Source: Melioribacteraceae bacterium
GTDB lineage: Bacteria > Bacteroidota > Ignavibacteria > Ignavibacteriales > Melioribacteraceae
Direction: 5' to 3'
Length of the DNA: 64,000 bases
Assembly: GCA_035362835.1 (NCBI GenBank)
Contig: DAOSDY010000001.1
Location: 248,001-312,000 of the forward strand
Position 1 is the first letter of the stretch. Each line of letters begins with the position of its first letter. The notes below the pieces were generated by a model, which was given only the letters and a program-made list of their open reading frames with translations, searched no databases and was not told the DNA's origin. Of the stretch, positions 1-9,623 are shown piece after piece. The position numbers and the translations under genes are program-made.

Positions 1-373
1 GAATTGCATTAAGCATTCCTTTGAGTACCGGATGATCGGTTATTAGGAGACTTGTCCACCAGTTCCCTGCCCGAATTGCCTCATTCAGATATTTCTGATT
101 CTTTGTGATTTTATAAGATTCTACGAGAGCATTAATAACCTGGCCTGTATGCCACGGAGGCTCATACTCGTACCACTTACCTTCGGTAAGATTGTAATCG
201 CATCTCGATTTTCCATGTTCATCGAGCAGAGTAAAAGCGGCAAAGTTCGAAGTTTCTATAATAGCTTTAAGGACAGCTTCCTTTTCAAAAGATTGATTTT
301 GAGCTGTCAGCGTCCCCGTTATCAAAACGATTACAAGGGGGATTAGAGCAAATCCTTTCATATAACTTTTCAT
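1..373 (-). CDS. secreted alpha/alpha-toroid (six-hairpin) protein, N-terminal part only
   Basis: This is the beginning of a gene whose 3' part lies beyond the left edge; the frame is open from the ATG at 373 to base 1. GGAG lies about 7 bases before the ATG, supporting this start. The first 25 or so residues form a signal peptide (hydrophobic stretch ending near LTAQN). The following text has the helical-hairpin pattern of (alpha/alpha)6-toroid carbohydrate enzymes, with an aromatic, acidic patch (WYEYEPPWHTGQ) and then NQKYLNEAIRAGNWW, which closely resembles the region NQRYLNSAIATGNWL in the protein at 4114-6018. It is probably a diverged paralogue and the last visible gene of the glycan operon. 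The precise activity (lyase, hydrolase or epimerase) cannot be read from this fragment. Confidence 0.7.
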   Translation of the reverse strand, partial: MKSYMKGFALIPLVIVLITGTLTAQNQSFEKEAVLKAIIETSNFAAFTLLDEHGKSRCDYNLTEGKWYEYEPPWHTGQVINALVESYKITKNQKYLNEAIRAGNWWTSLLITDHPVLKGMLNAI

Positions 374-393
374 TTAATCTCCGGTGAATTTCA

Positions 394-2208
394 TTATTGA
401 ATGATATTATAATCAGGCACCGGCAACATTACCGGAATAATTTTTTCATAAACTTTTTTATCGATCATTTCCATTTTTCTAAGTATTCCGTTTCTTTTTC
501 CATCCAGAAGATGAATTTCGTCAACAAACTTTTCTTTAGTCACCGGTTCCGGGACTGAGTTCTTAAGCTGAAGCCGTAATGCTTTCATACGTGTATAATT
601 GAAATGATAATGAAACGGATTCTTGTCGTGGATATATCTGATCTTTCTTATTATTGACCAGAGAGTATCGGCTTCAAACCAGAGTTTCCTCTCGCCGATT
701 TTTTTTCTGAACTCAAGTTCGGTTTCCTTGAACTCAAACAGAAGCGATGCAGAAGCTTTTCCGTACAAGCGAATCATTGCATTTTGAATAGACCGGAGAG
801 AATCATACGTTGAAGAATTCCAAAGGAAATCGTTTACTGTGATAATAGAAGCCTTTGAATCCTCGGCGTCAGCATTACCATTCACAAACATTCCGTTTCC
901 GGCGGTTCTCTTGCTGAAGTCCCCCGGCAATTCATTGCTGTATGCGGAGAATAAAGGTGCGGATGTAAACGGGTGATGACTGTAAATAGTATTATCCCAG
1001 AGGAATGGTACCCTGCCTTTAAGATTAAGTGACCAGTCATTAATCTGATCAACTGTAATGCTGCGGCTTCTTACATTGACACCGCACCATATAATATAGA
1101 CATCCTCATTCATATTCGAACCGATAAAATTCAGGTCCTGCTTCAAAAACCCGTACGGTTCCTTTTCCCACGGAGTATTTTTATAAAGCTCCATGTCACC
1201 GTAGTTCATGTCTTCATATGTATAAAATGCCGGCACGTAATAGACTTCCGATTTATAAGAATTTGAATCAAGCCATTCTATCAAGTCATTAATCAGGTAA
1301 CAATGCGCTTCGGCCATATGGCTGAATTTCTTTTTGTCATTTTCACTTGTAAGAGTATAACCTTCATGATACTTAAAAGGAGGCGTATCGTCTGCAAGAA
1401 TCATTATTTTCTCGATACCAATTTTCAATCCTGCTTCAATCACGGATTTAAGAAGATTTATATCATCGGGATTCGAAATTTCGATCTGTTTTTTCTCATA
1501 AATATTATGGGACTGCATAATTTCCGGCCCGCCGAAACGGTCGCGCCAGTCTTTTATCTCGTCAAGCACTTTCTGATATTCATCATCAATCCTGAACCAG
1601 GAATAGACTCTGCTTGCAATGGCAATGGTTTCCATTTTATTCATCAGCGCATAATTCATTATCTCTTCAACACGCCCGGGTTTCAATACGGTGGAAAAAA
1701 TTCTTCGGCTATACTCAGGCCAGTCATCAACTTCAAAGAGATTTAATTTAAGTAAACTGTTCTCACGCTCAATAAATTCAGAGAATGTAGCAACTCCGAA
1801 TAACAAACCTAGCTGACCGGGTGAAGAAATATTAATCTCCTTTGCGGATATATCGGGTATTATCCTGTAATGCTGATTATTATTAAAAGAATTGTTTTCA
1901 CTTCGGGAAATGTTAATAACCCATCCGTCAAAGCTTTTCGATTCATAAGGATTTTCGATACTGAATTCGATTCCATATTTATTTTTAAGAAGATAATTAA
2001 TGTAACGGGCAGATTTAATTTCGGCCTCGTTCCGTGCAATAATTTTGAGTGAATTTATTTCCGGAGAAAGGAGAACCGATTTCCCGAGTGATTTAATATG
2101 AACAGGTGCCGGCTGTATCTCGGGCATTTTATCACCGGAGTTAATTAACTCCTGAGAGAATGAATTAACAGACAGGAAAAGGAGAAGTATTAGAATTCTT
2201 TTTTTCAT
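394..2208 (-). CDS. secreted GH84-like (beta-N-acetylhexosaminidase-type) protein, diverged copy
   Basis: The 604-residue protein has a signal peptide (residues 1-18, ending NSFSQ), an N-terminal domain like those preceding GH20/GH84 barrels, and a predicted TIM barrel. The adjacent aspartates D273-D274 in ILADDTPPF match the catalytic Asp pair of GH84 enzymes, which hydrolyse beta-N-acetylglucosamine by substrate-assisted catalysis. The motif that reads WTGP in GH84 is WCGV here, although the later GRVPFLWDN segment is kept. The protein is a tandem paralogue of its upstream neighbour at 2220-4112, sharing FYTYEDM.YGDMELY and the KNPFHYH region. The GFYG motif that usually opens GH84 barrels is not evident, so this is a diverged subfamily and its substrate may differ. 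It lies 11 bases after its neighbour. Confidence 0.55.
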   Translation of the reverse strand: MKKRILILLLFLSVNSFSQELINSGDKMPEIQPAPVHIKSLGKSVLLSPEINSLKIIARNEAEIKSARYINYLLKNKYGIEFSIENPYESKSFDGWVINISRSENNSFNNNQHYRIIPDISAKEINISSPGQLGLLFGVATFSEFIERENSLLKLNLFEVDDWPEYSRRIFSTVLKPGRVEEIMNYALMNKMETIAIASRVYSWFRIDDEYQKVLDEIKDWRDRFGGPEIMQSHNIYEKKQIEISNPDDINLLKSVIEAGLKIGIEKIMILADDTPPFKYHEGYTLTSENDKKKFSHMAEAHCYLINDLIEWLDSNSYKSEVYYVPAFYTYEDMNYGDMELYKNTPWEKEPYGFLKQDLNFIGSNMNEDVYIIWCGVNVRSRSITVDQINDWSLNLKGRVPFLWDNTIYSHHPFTSAPLFSAYSNELPGDFSKRTAGNGMFVNGNADAEDSKASIITVNDFLWNSSTYDSLRSIQNAMIRLYGKASASLLFEFKETELEFRKKIGERKLWFEADTLWSIIRKIRYIHDKNPFHYHFNYTRMKALRLQLKNSVPEPVTKEKFVDEIHLLDGKRNGILRKMEMIDKKVYEKIIPVMLPVPDYNIIQ

Positions 2209-2219
2209 AATTATCCAAG

Positions 2220-4112
2220 CTATTGATTATCAAAATCAGGAAGTTTTACCATTTCCATCTGAAGTGTATAGCTCAATCTATTAAAAGAGAGTTTTTCTAT
2301 TTCATCAATAAGGAGCCGGCGTTTCTTATCAAGTTCGATACATTTTCTTTTAAACGACTCATAATCCTCCGGTTCAGGAACCGAATATTTCAGCTGCATC
2401 CTGAGAGCTTTAAATCTCCCGTAATTGAGGTGATAATGAAAAGGATTTTTTTCAGTGATAAATCTGGTATCCCGTATCGATTTCCACAATTCATCAGCAG
2501 CATACCAAATTTCTCTCTGCTTAATTTCCTTTACAAGTTCCAGCTCAGTTTCTTTGTATCTAAACATAGTATTAAGAGCATCCGCTCCGTACAATTTTGT
2601 CATTGCATTAATAAGACTTACAGAAGGATTATAAGAGTCCCCTTCCCACATATAAGCGTTGGCCGTAAGAGTAGCTGCACGGCTCGATTCACCAACACCG
2701 TCGCCGTTAATAAAGATTCCGTTACCGCCGGTTTTATTTCCGAAATCTGATGGAAAGTCGTTCTGATAAGGAGTGAACATTGTGCGTGCGGTATAGTCCA
2801 GCTGCGCGAAGATAGAATTATCAAAAAGGAACGGAACACGTCCGCTTAAATTGCTTGTCCAGTCTTTAAGATCCTGATCAGTTAATGTACGGGTACATAC
2901 ATAAGGACCGGTCCACATTATGTGAACATTCTTATTCATCTTGTCGCCTATAATTTTCAGATCTCTTTTTAACGGTTTATAAGCTGCGTCCTCCCAGGGC
3001 GTATCCGTATAAAGCTCCATATCACCGTAGTGCATCTCTTCATAAGTATAGAACGAAGGGCAATAATAGAATTCTATATTAAGATTATTTTTTTTACTCC
3101 ACCCGACCAGTTCATTCATAAGATAAACATGTGCTTCGGCCATTGAAGAGAATTTTTCACGGTCTTTACTGGAAGGCAGAACATATCCTTCCCCGAATTT
3201 GAAAGGAGGGGTATCGTCCGCCAGAATCATAACGCGGCTGACACTTTTACTTCGTGCCGAACCAATTACATTTTTTATTTTAAGGAGATGATCTTTGTTA
3301 GAGATTTCAATCGGGTCGCCCTTATAAAGATTAAGAAGCAGAAGACCCTCAACACCGCCGTACTGTTTGGACCAGTCAGAGAATTGCTCCAGGTTTCCGG
3401 CAAGTTCGTAATCGAGTTTATCCCATGAGTAATCTGTATTGTGAAAAGAGATTGTTTCGATTTTATGGCGGATCATCCAGTCGAGATCGTATTGAATATG
3501 ATTAGGAACCGGTTTGCTGTTGAACATACGTCTTTTAAATGACGGATAGTCGGTCAGGTCCGCTTCACGGATCATAACCCTTCCGTAATTTCTTACAACT
3601 AACTGGGATAAGGAAGCTGCGCAATAGAGAACTCCTTTAAGATCCGCACCGGAGAGCACTACTTCAATTACTTTTCCGGAGTTCCATTTTATTGAATACG
3701 ACTGCTCTCCATATTTTTTAAGCAACCGGTTATCGTTCAGGAAGGAGAAAATAATTTTTGTATTTAGAGGAATTGAATTTTTATTATTAACAGCCGGAAG
3801 AGTTCCATAGTTAAATTTCTGGAGGAGACGATTAAGCATTCTGGCCGCCCTCTCGCCACCTTTGTTTGAAAATAATATTACAGCAACCGGATTGCCGTTA
3901 TCATCAAACAGATCATGATAACGATCTGAATATTTGATATCGACAGGTACCGGATAAATATCTGCGGTTCCATTTTCAATCCATACAAACTTTACCGAAT
4001 CGGAATTTAGTCTCTCATCCAGAGGTACTGGACGGGCAGGATCATTCTGTCCGCAGATATAAAATGGAATCATAAAGTAAAACAGTAATATTGACGCTCT
4101 TATTCGGGTCAT
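2220..4112 (-). CDS. secreted GH84-like beta-N-acetylhexosaminidase
   Basis: The 630-residue protein starts with a signal peptide (about 1-21) and an N-terminal alpha/beta domain, followed by a barrel containing D299-D300 (MILADDTPPF), the expected catalytic pair of GH84. W400-T-G-P followed by RVPFLFDN (D431-N432) matches the conserved WTGP...DN block of GH84, so family membership is better supported here than in the downstream copy. Known members remove terminal beta-N-acetylglucosamine; in this locus the likely substrate is a hexosamine-containing oligosaccharide released outside the cytoplasm. The N-terminal GFYG signature of classical GH84 is not visible, so the group is diverged. The start follows the preceding stop by a few bases and has no clear Shine-Dalgarno, suggesting translational coupling. 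Confidence 0.62.
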   Translation of the reverse strand: MTRIRASILLFYFMIPFYICGQNDPARPVPLDERLNSDSVKFVWIENGTADIYPVPVDIKYSDRYHDLFDDNGNPVAVILFSNKGGERAARMLNRLLQKFNYGTLPAVNNKNSIPLNTKIIFSFLNDNRLLKKYGEQSYSIKWNSGKVIEVVLSGADLKGVLYCAASLSQLVVRNYGRVMIREADLTDYPSFKRRMFNSKPVPNHIQYDLDWMIRHKIETISFHNTDYSWDKLDYELAGNLEQFSDWSKQYGGVEGLLLLNLYKGDPIEISNKDHLLKIKNVIGSARSKSVSRVMILADDTPPFKFGEGYVLPSSKDREKFSSMAEAHVYLMNELVGWSKKNNLNIEFYYCPSFYTYEEMHYGDMELYTDTPWEDAAYKPLKRDLKIIGDKMNKNVHIMWTGPYVCTRTLTDQDLKDWTSNLSGRVPFLFDNSIFAQLDYTARTMFTPYQNDFPSDFGNKTGGNGIFINGDGVGESSRAATLTANAYMWEGDSYNPSVSLINAMTKLYGADALNTMFRYKETELELVKEIKQREIWYAADELWKSIRDTRFITEKNPFHYHLNYGRFKALRMQLKYSVPEPEDYESFKRKCIELDKKRRLLIDEIEKLSFNRLSYTLQMEMVKLPDFDNQ

Positions 4113-4113
4113 T

Positions 4114-6018
4114 TTATTTTATGCTTATTCTGAATTTAATTTCCTTTTCATAACTTCCGGGATCGGGTTTTACTTTAATAATAACCGGATAACCTTTAAG
4201 CGCGGGGAGAGGTTGGGAATATCTCCCTTCACCGGATCCCATTTCGACATCAGAGCCATCAGAAATCATCTTAAATACAAATTCTTTTTTGCCGCCTGTT
4301 ATTTCAATTGTTCTATCATCAATTTTGTTAAACCTTGTATCAGAATTCTGCACGAAAGGTTCAACAATATTTACAACAGGATCTTGTCCGTGGAATCTGA
4401 GTTTAATAGTCTTCTCGATATACTGATCCGTGAATCTATTTATAAGTGTGTAAGCAACTCCTCCTTCCCACCTGTTCCTGTCTTTTAATTCTCCTCTTGT
4501 AGAAACAATAAATGCTCCATCACTCTCAACCAGTTCCATATCACCGTCAAATTCGTACAGATTAGTGTAATATGCGCTGGTATCACTAAACTCGATTCTG
4601 GGAGTAAGAGGAAGAGTGTTTTCGGCCTGCGGATAATTAAATTCCCACTGATAATATTCAGTCTGACTCGAAGACTGAAGGTATCCGTAATCTACGACCC
4701 AGAGATTTGTGACAGAGCCGCCAGAAGGCCGGTGCATATATTTGAAATCCGCTCCCCTTCTGATATCCTTATATCCATAAGCAGTAACGGTTGCCATAAA
4801 ATTTTTTGTCCGTACTAAGGAAACATCAATTGTTTTGAAATGTTTTGCCCAGCCGGTTTTTTGAGTTGGAAGCTGAGGAGCCATTCCAGAGGACATGTCA
4901 CCGTACAGAATCGCCATTGCAAGATTCTTAGCCCGGCAGAATGTTGAATAAATGCAAGGAGGAGTTTTAAACATTCTATTATAATGAGGGCCGGGTGGAA
5001 GCAATCCGTTAGTTCTCAAATTCATAAAGTAATTCATATTTGAGAGTGCTGCTGTTCTGTAAACAGGGTCTTCGCTTGCAAAGAGAGAAAAGAGAATTTG
5101 AGAGCCGTCGGCAGTAAGGCTTCCGTAAGTAGTCCACTTACTTGATCGAACACCCCAGGATCCGTCCGTTGAACCATCTGGATAAATGAAATAGATCATT
5201 CTTTTCAACGATTCACTCACATAATTCCATGCTAATTTATTTCCGGTAAGTCTTGCGTATAATGCGATTCCCCAGGCGGACATATCCATATTATAGCCGA
5301 GATCAATTCCATACTTGGTTCCGCGGACTCTATTTCCCTCCCCAGTTAGGAAAAAATCTTCATCATGTTTAGAAAGGACAAGGAAAGCAAGCTGATCGGC
5401 TTTTTTTATGTATGCTGAATCCGGAACCACCTGAAATGCAACCGCGAGAGCTGCAGTGGAAGTAGCACAGTAATTTATGCTTGCAAAGACATGGTTCATA
5501 TTCTCAACTAACCAATCGGAAGCTTTCTTAATGGACTTTTTCCAGCGCTCAGCTTCAGTCTCAGTAAGATGTTTATTTAAAAGCGGATATGCTGCAGCCA
5601 TCATTAAAAGCTGATCGGTGGTTGTGCCCGTCCATTCGGAAGGAGTTTCGAACCATGAGCCGTTCTCTTTCTGCTGATTGATCAACCAGTTGCCGGTTGC
5701 GATTGCCGAATTAAGATACCTCTGATTTCCTGTTTCTTTATAAGCAACAGTCAAAGGCAGAACAGCTTCCGAGGTCCGGGTATGAAAGTCTTTGCACGAT
5801 TCGCACCAGAAGGCACCGTAATTAGAATCGGAGGCTTTCAGTACCTGAAGTTTAATAAGATCATCGGCAAGGATTAAAAGATTTTTTTTAAGACTCTCTT
5901 TAAGTGACAACTGATCATTCGAAAGGATTTTAGAAGGTAACAGGAAAATCACACTGATATAAAATACCAGTTTTATTATAGTTAACATTGATTTTGATTT
6001 TATCATATTATCATTCAC
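4114..6018 (-). CDS. secreted alpha/alpha-toroid plus beta-sandwich protein (polysaccharide lyase-like)
   Basis: The protein has 634 residues from a GTG at 6018. ATGs at 6006 and 5988 are plausible alternatives, and none has a clear ribosome site. A signal peptide is present. Residues about 50-380 show repeated helical hairpins of an (alpha/alpha)6 toroid, with a CESC pair near the start. Residues about 390-634 look like an all-beta domain, including a stretch around WVVDYGYLQ typical of the beta-sandwich that follows the toroid in heparinase II/III-like and related lyases. That two-domain order suggests a uronic-acid polysaccharide lyase or exolyase, but I do not recognise a specific family or catalytic Tyr/His set. 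Its N-terminal half resembles the truncated gene at the left edge. Operon context (beta-glucuronidase, hexosaminidases) supports a glycan-degrading role. Confidence 0.55.
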   Translation of the reverse strand: MNDNMIKSKSMLTIIKLVFYISVIFLLPSKILSNDQLSLKESLKKNLLILADDLIKLQVLKASDSNYGAFWCESCKDFHTRTSEAVLPLTVAYKETGNQRYLNSAIATGNWLINQQKENGSWFETPSEWTGTTTDQLLMMAAAYPLLNKHLTETEAERWKKSIKKASDWLVENMNHVFASINYCATSTAALAVAFQVVPDSAYIKKADQLAFLVLSKHDEDFFLTGEGNRVRGTKYGIDLGYNMDMSAWGIALYARLTGNKLAWNYVSESLKRMIYFIYPDGSTDGSWGVRSSKWTTYGSLTADGSQILFSLFASEDPVYRTAALSNMNYFMNLRTNGLLPPGPHYNRMFKTPPCIYSTFCRAKNLAMAILYGDMSSGMAPQLPTQKTGWAKHFKTIDVSLVRTKNFMATVTAYGYKDIRRGADFKYMHRPSGGSVTNLWVVDYGYLQSSSQTEYYQWEFNYPQAENTLPLTPRIEFSDTSAYYTNLYEFDGDMELVESDGAFIVSTRGELKDRNRWEGGVAYTLINRFTDQYIEKTIKLRFHGQDPVVNIVEPFVQNSDTRFNKIDDRTIEITGGKKEFVFKMISDGSDVEMGSGEGRYSQPLPALKGYPVIIKVKPDPGSYEKEIKFRISIK

Positions 6019-6098
6019 ACTGAGAACAATGACGCAAAAACCGACCGGGCGGTAAATAATTGAAAGTAATGCAGAGCAACCGGATTCTGTTTATTAAA

Positions 6099-7799
6099 TC
6101 AACCGATGCCGGATACAAAAATTCCAAACAATAAAATTGCAATCACAAAAAGTACAGCAAAACCAAACCCGATCAGATCTATTTTATATCGTTTAAAACT
6201 GAATTTTGATTTTAGCGAAAGAAGGTCGACTAAGAGCAGACTATGTCCGTTCTCTTCGAGCGATTTTCCGTCAGCCGCGGATTTATGAGCAACGCTCTCC
6301 CCTTCCAGCATAATATCGAATCCTTGCTCTTTCAATTTGCTCTCCTCTCCAACCGGTGTATGAAGGAGTGCAAAGAATTTATTCAACTGGCTATCCGGTT
6401 CTTTCTTAGTAAAAAGACTAACAACGACAAGAGAGATAAAACCTGCAGGAAGATATAGAGCTATCTGGTATTCATAAGCCAATCCGAGGCTCCACGGAGT
6501 ATAATTGCCGACATACAATGACACAGCAATGGTGGTAATCAAACTTGCCCATACACCGTAGCGATTAGCTCCCTTCCACATAACACCGACCCAGAATGCA
6601 ATTCCAAAGAAAGCAGTTATCTGCCAGATATATTTTAACCCGTCAACTACAGTTGGAATTGTCAATGCAACTGTCACACCACCAACAACTACAACTAAGG
6701 AGGAAATTCTTGCTACACGGAGTTTTTCTTTTTCGGTTGAATTGTGATGAGTAAACCGCTTATAAAAATTTCTCGTAAATAAAGCCGAACCGCCTACCAT
6801 ATAATTATGGCACGCCGCAAGAACAGTCGCGATCATTGCTGAAATCATAACACCGACTAATCCGACCGGAAGCAGATTTGTAATTGCAAGTCCGAACGCA
6901 AACTCTCTTTTATCCGAAGTCAATCCCGGGAAGAGCGCGGCAGCAAAGACTCCGACGAAAGCCCAGCCGAGTGTTGCAAAACGTTTCGTAAAATTTCCGT
7001 ATGTCCATCCGGTACGGCAGTTCATTTCAGATTTGCCCGAACCGTTAATCGCCATATGATGCGGAAGAACGGAAACACCGACGAGCCCGTTAACAATAAG
7101 CATTATAATGAAGAAGAGAGTAACTTCCTCGGGTGCGACAAAACTGAACATGTGTTCCGGAATTTTTTCTTTAATTGCAGTTATTCCCCCGCCGGCAAAC
7201 AATGCAAAAGGAATGATGAGGAATGAAAGCATAACTATAAGAACACCCTGAAGAAGATTGATTATAAGTGCTGATGTAAGTCCGCCTATAACACTGTATG
7301 AAAGGAAGAAAACCGTAAGGACAATTACAATTACTTCCGCGGAGATCATACCGCCTGTAATTGCTTCTAACGAAACGCCGGTTGCTTTAAGAATCAGACC
7401 TACTTCGCCGATGAAATAGATCAATCCCATAACAGAATAGGCCGAAGCCAGTTTAAGACCGTACCGTTCCTGGAAAAAATCACCGATCGTAATATACCGA
7501 AGACGTCTGTAGACCGGGGCCAGAAGCCAGTAGATTGGAGTTGAAAAGAGGTAGAGCCATTGATACCAGATTCCGGCAAGACCTATCTGGTAAGTGGCAC
7601 CAGATACTGCAATAGCCTGTGCAGTATGAGTTCCGGCACCTAGCGCGTTTGCAACCTGCATAATTTTGCTGCCGCGCCTTCCTCCCATAAAATAATCGCC
7701 TGAAGAGGAGACTTTTTTCTTCGCCTTCCAGCCGAGCCATATTACAATGAAAGCATAAAAAGCGACTACCAGAAGATCTATAATTGAAATTCCGAACAT
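6099..7799 (-). CDS. sodium:solute symporter family (SSS) transporter
   Basis: The 566-residue protein has about 13 hydrophobic segments and begins with the SSS pattern: a first helix, WLGWKAKKKV, then SSGDYFMGGR. The conserved TIGDFFQERYG segment of the third-helix region is present. SSS proteins couple inward Na+ flow to uptake of sugars, sugar acids or related solutes. The C-terminus has a soluble insertion followed by a final helix, as in many sugar-type SSS proteins. It follows the beta-glucuronidase gene by 3 bases. The cargo is therefore probably a uronate-containing mono- or disaccharide; this is inference from context. A second, only distantly similar SSS gene lies at 16264-18135. 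Confidence 0.85.
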   Translation of the reverse strand: MFGISIIDLLVVAFYAFIVIWLGWKAKKKVSSSGDYFMGGRRGSKIMQVANALGAGTHTAQAIAVSGATYQIGLAGIWYQWLYLFSTPIYWLLAPVYRRLRYITIGDFFQERYGLKLASAYSVMGLIYFIGEVGLILKATGVSLEAITGGMISAEVIVIVLTVFFLSYSVIGGLTSALIINLLQGVLIVMLSFLIIPFALFAGGGITAIKEKIPEHMFSFVAPEEVTLFFIIMLIVNGLVGVSVLPHHMAINGSGKSEMNCRTGWTYGNFTKRFATLGWAFVGVFAAALFPGLTSDKREFAFGLAITNLLPVGLVGVMISAMIATVLAACHNYMVGGSALFTRNFYKRFTHHNSTEKEKLRVARISSLVVVVGGVTVALTIPTVVDGLKYIWQITAFFGIAFWVGVMWKGANRYGVWASLITTIAVSLYVGNYTPWSLGLAYEYQIALYLPAGFISLVVVSLFTKKEPDSQLNKFFALLHTPVGEESKLKEQGFDIMLEGESVAHKSAADGKSLEENGHSLLLVDLLSLKSKFSFKRYKIDLIGFGFAVLFVIAILLFGIFVSGIG

Positions 7800-7802
7800 A
7801 GA

Positions 7803-9593
7803 TTATCTTTTATTTTTTTGGGGATTCTGCCAGATCTTCTTTAAAAGAAATGCAGCTGACTTTGGTTCTCTGCTTCTGGTGAAGACTCCTTTAAGGTTAA
7901 GTACAACCCTTCTGAAATGCTGAGGTGTCCTGAAGTCAGCAAAGTTCCAGACATGTTCGCCTATTGTATATTCTTTTGAACGAATCAATTTTATATAAGC
8001 ATCAAGGAAAAGCTGCTGATACTCCTCGGTAAACATCTGAGTAGATATCGAATGGAATCCCGGCATTGTATCAACACCGAATTCAGTAAACAGGACAGGT
8101 CTTTTATATTTCTTATAAATAGTATCCATTTCTTTGCCAAGGATTTCAACCGCTTCTTCCAGATAACCGGGATACTCATACCATCCGTAATATCTGTTTA
8201 AGGAAATTACGTCGGAGAATTCAAATACCGGATCATTTACACCGGCACGCGTACAATTTGGAACTGTAACCGGGCGCGAGCTATCGAGTTTTTTTGTAAA
8301 ACCGAAAATCTCTTTCCAGTATTTTTTTGCGGAACCGTTATAATATTCCTGGTCGCCAACCAGGTTCGGTTCGTTTCCAACAGCCCACATTATTATAGAA
8401 GGGTGGTTATAATCCCTATCGATAAGTCTTTGAATATGTTCTTTGTGAGTTTTTAATGTTGTTCCATTTACGCGTCTGAAATCGAGACTGACAGCCGGAA
8501 CTTCATCAATTACAAGTATTCCTTTCCGGTCCGCATAAAACATCATTTCTTCCGAATAAGGATAATGTGAAGTTCTGAATGAATTTGCGTTAATCCATTT
8601 CATTAACTCGAAATCTTTTACCATCAGAGGAAGGAAAAGGCCTTTGCCGATTACATCGAAGTCCTCGTGTTTACCGAATCCTTTCAAATAAACTTCTTTG
8701 CCGTTCAGCAGGAATTTATTTCCATTAATTACAATTTCGCGGACACCAACCGGAAGAAGATATTCATCAATTATATCGCTGCCTCTGAGGAGTTTAAATT
8801 TTATATCATATAAAAAAGGATTTTCAGGCGACCAGAATTTGCAGTTATCAATTTTAAGTTTAAGTGTGGATTTATTTCCGCGGAACCGGTTTTCAGTTTT
8901 TATAGTTTTTTTGCCGTAGGTCACTTCTGCGGAAACCATCCCGTCAATTTTTGAATTGATAAAAACTTCCGCACTGATAAGGCCGGTCTTTTTATTAAGA
9001 ATGGCAGTATCGATTCTAATTTTATCAATAGATATTTCAGGAAGAGAAACAAGCTGAACAGAGCGGTGTATTCCGCCGTAAGGTGTAAAGTCAAACCTTG
9101 TAGGAGGATTGGTTTCCTCCCTCAATCTTTTTTCATTACGGAACCGGCCTGATGTTATTCCCTGCGGAATTGATTCATCATTCAATTCATTATTAACAAG
9201 AATTACCAGCAGCGATTCTTTACCGGGGGAAACAAAACCGGTTATATCCAGTTCAACCGGGAGAAAACCGATTTTATTTTCACCGACAAATTTTCCGTCA
9301 ATCCAGAATTTGGAGTTATAGTCGACAGAACCAATTCTGAGTATAATTCTGTTTGATTTAAACGAGGGTGGAATAAAGATATTTTTTGAATACCAGGCAT
9401 TCCCTGTATAATGAAGAAGCCCCAATTCTTCAAGCTGTTCATTCCAGCTTCCGGGTACAGCAATTGAAACGGAGTTATTAAAACCTTTAAACCATTTATC
9501 TTTTTCGCCTTTTTTATCAGGATCTGTTTTAAAATTCCAGATTCCGTTCAGATCCAGAGTATTTCTGTAATTATTAACAATTGGATATAACAT
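7803..9593 (-). CDS. uidA: GH2 beta-glucuronidase
   Basis: This 596-residue enzyme has the three GH2 domains: jelly-roll (about 10-185), immunoglobulin-like (about 187-285) and TIM barrel (about 290-590). The acid/base Glu is E408 in WAVGNEP and the nucleophile is E504 in FTEFGVDT. N566-L-K568, followed by GVFTR, reproduces the N-x-K motif that binds the glucuronate carboxylate and separates beta-glucuronidases from beta-galactosidases in this family. No signal peptide is visible, so it should act in the cytoplasm on imported oligosaccharides. An AGAGAGAA purine tract precedes the ATG. It sits between the regulator gene and the symporter gene. Glucuronate specificity is well supported by motif; the natural aglycone is unknown. 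Confidence 0.88.
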   Translation of the reverse strand: MLYPIVNNYRNTLDLNGIWNFKTDPDKKGEKDKWFKGFNNSVSIAVPGSWNEQLEELGLLHYTGNAWYSKNIFIPPSFKSNRIILRIGSVDYNSKFWIDGKFVGENKIGFLPVELDITGFVSPGKESLLVILVNNELNDESIPQGITSGRFRNEKRLREETNPPTRFDFTPYGGIHRSVQLVSLPEISIDKIRIDTAILNKKTGLISAEVFINSKIDGMVSAEVTYGKKTIKTENRFRGNKSTLKLKIDNCKFWSPENPFLYDIKFKLLRGSDIIDEYLLPVGVREIVINGNKFLLNGKEVYLKGFGKHEDFDVIGKGLFLPLMVKDFELMKWINANSFRTSHYPYSEEMMFYADRKGILVIDEVPAVSLDFRRVNGTTLKTHKEHIQRLIDRDYNHPSIIMWAVGNEPNLVGDQEYYNGSAKKYWKEIFGFTKKLDSSRPVTVPNCTRAGVNDPVFEFSDVISLNRYYGWYEYPGYLEEAVEILGKEMDTIYKKYKRPVLFTEFGVDTMPGFHSISTQMFTEEYQQLFLDAYIKLIRSKEYTIGEHVWNFADFRTPQHFRRVVLNLKGVFTRSREPKSAAFLLKKIWQNPQKNKR

Positions 9594-9623
9594 TTCATTT
9601 CTCTCTGTTAATAGGGAAAAAAA

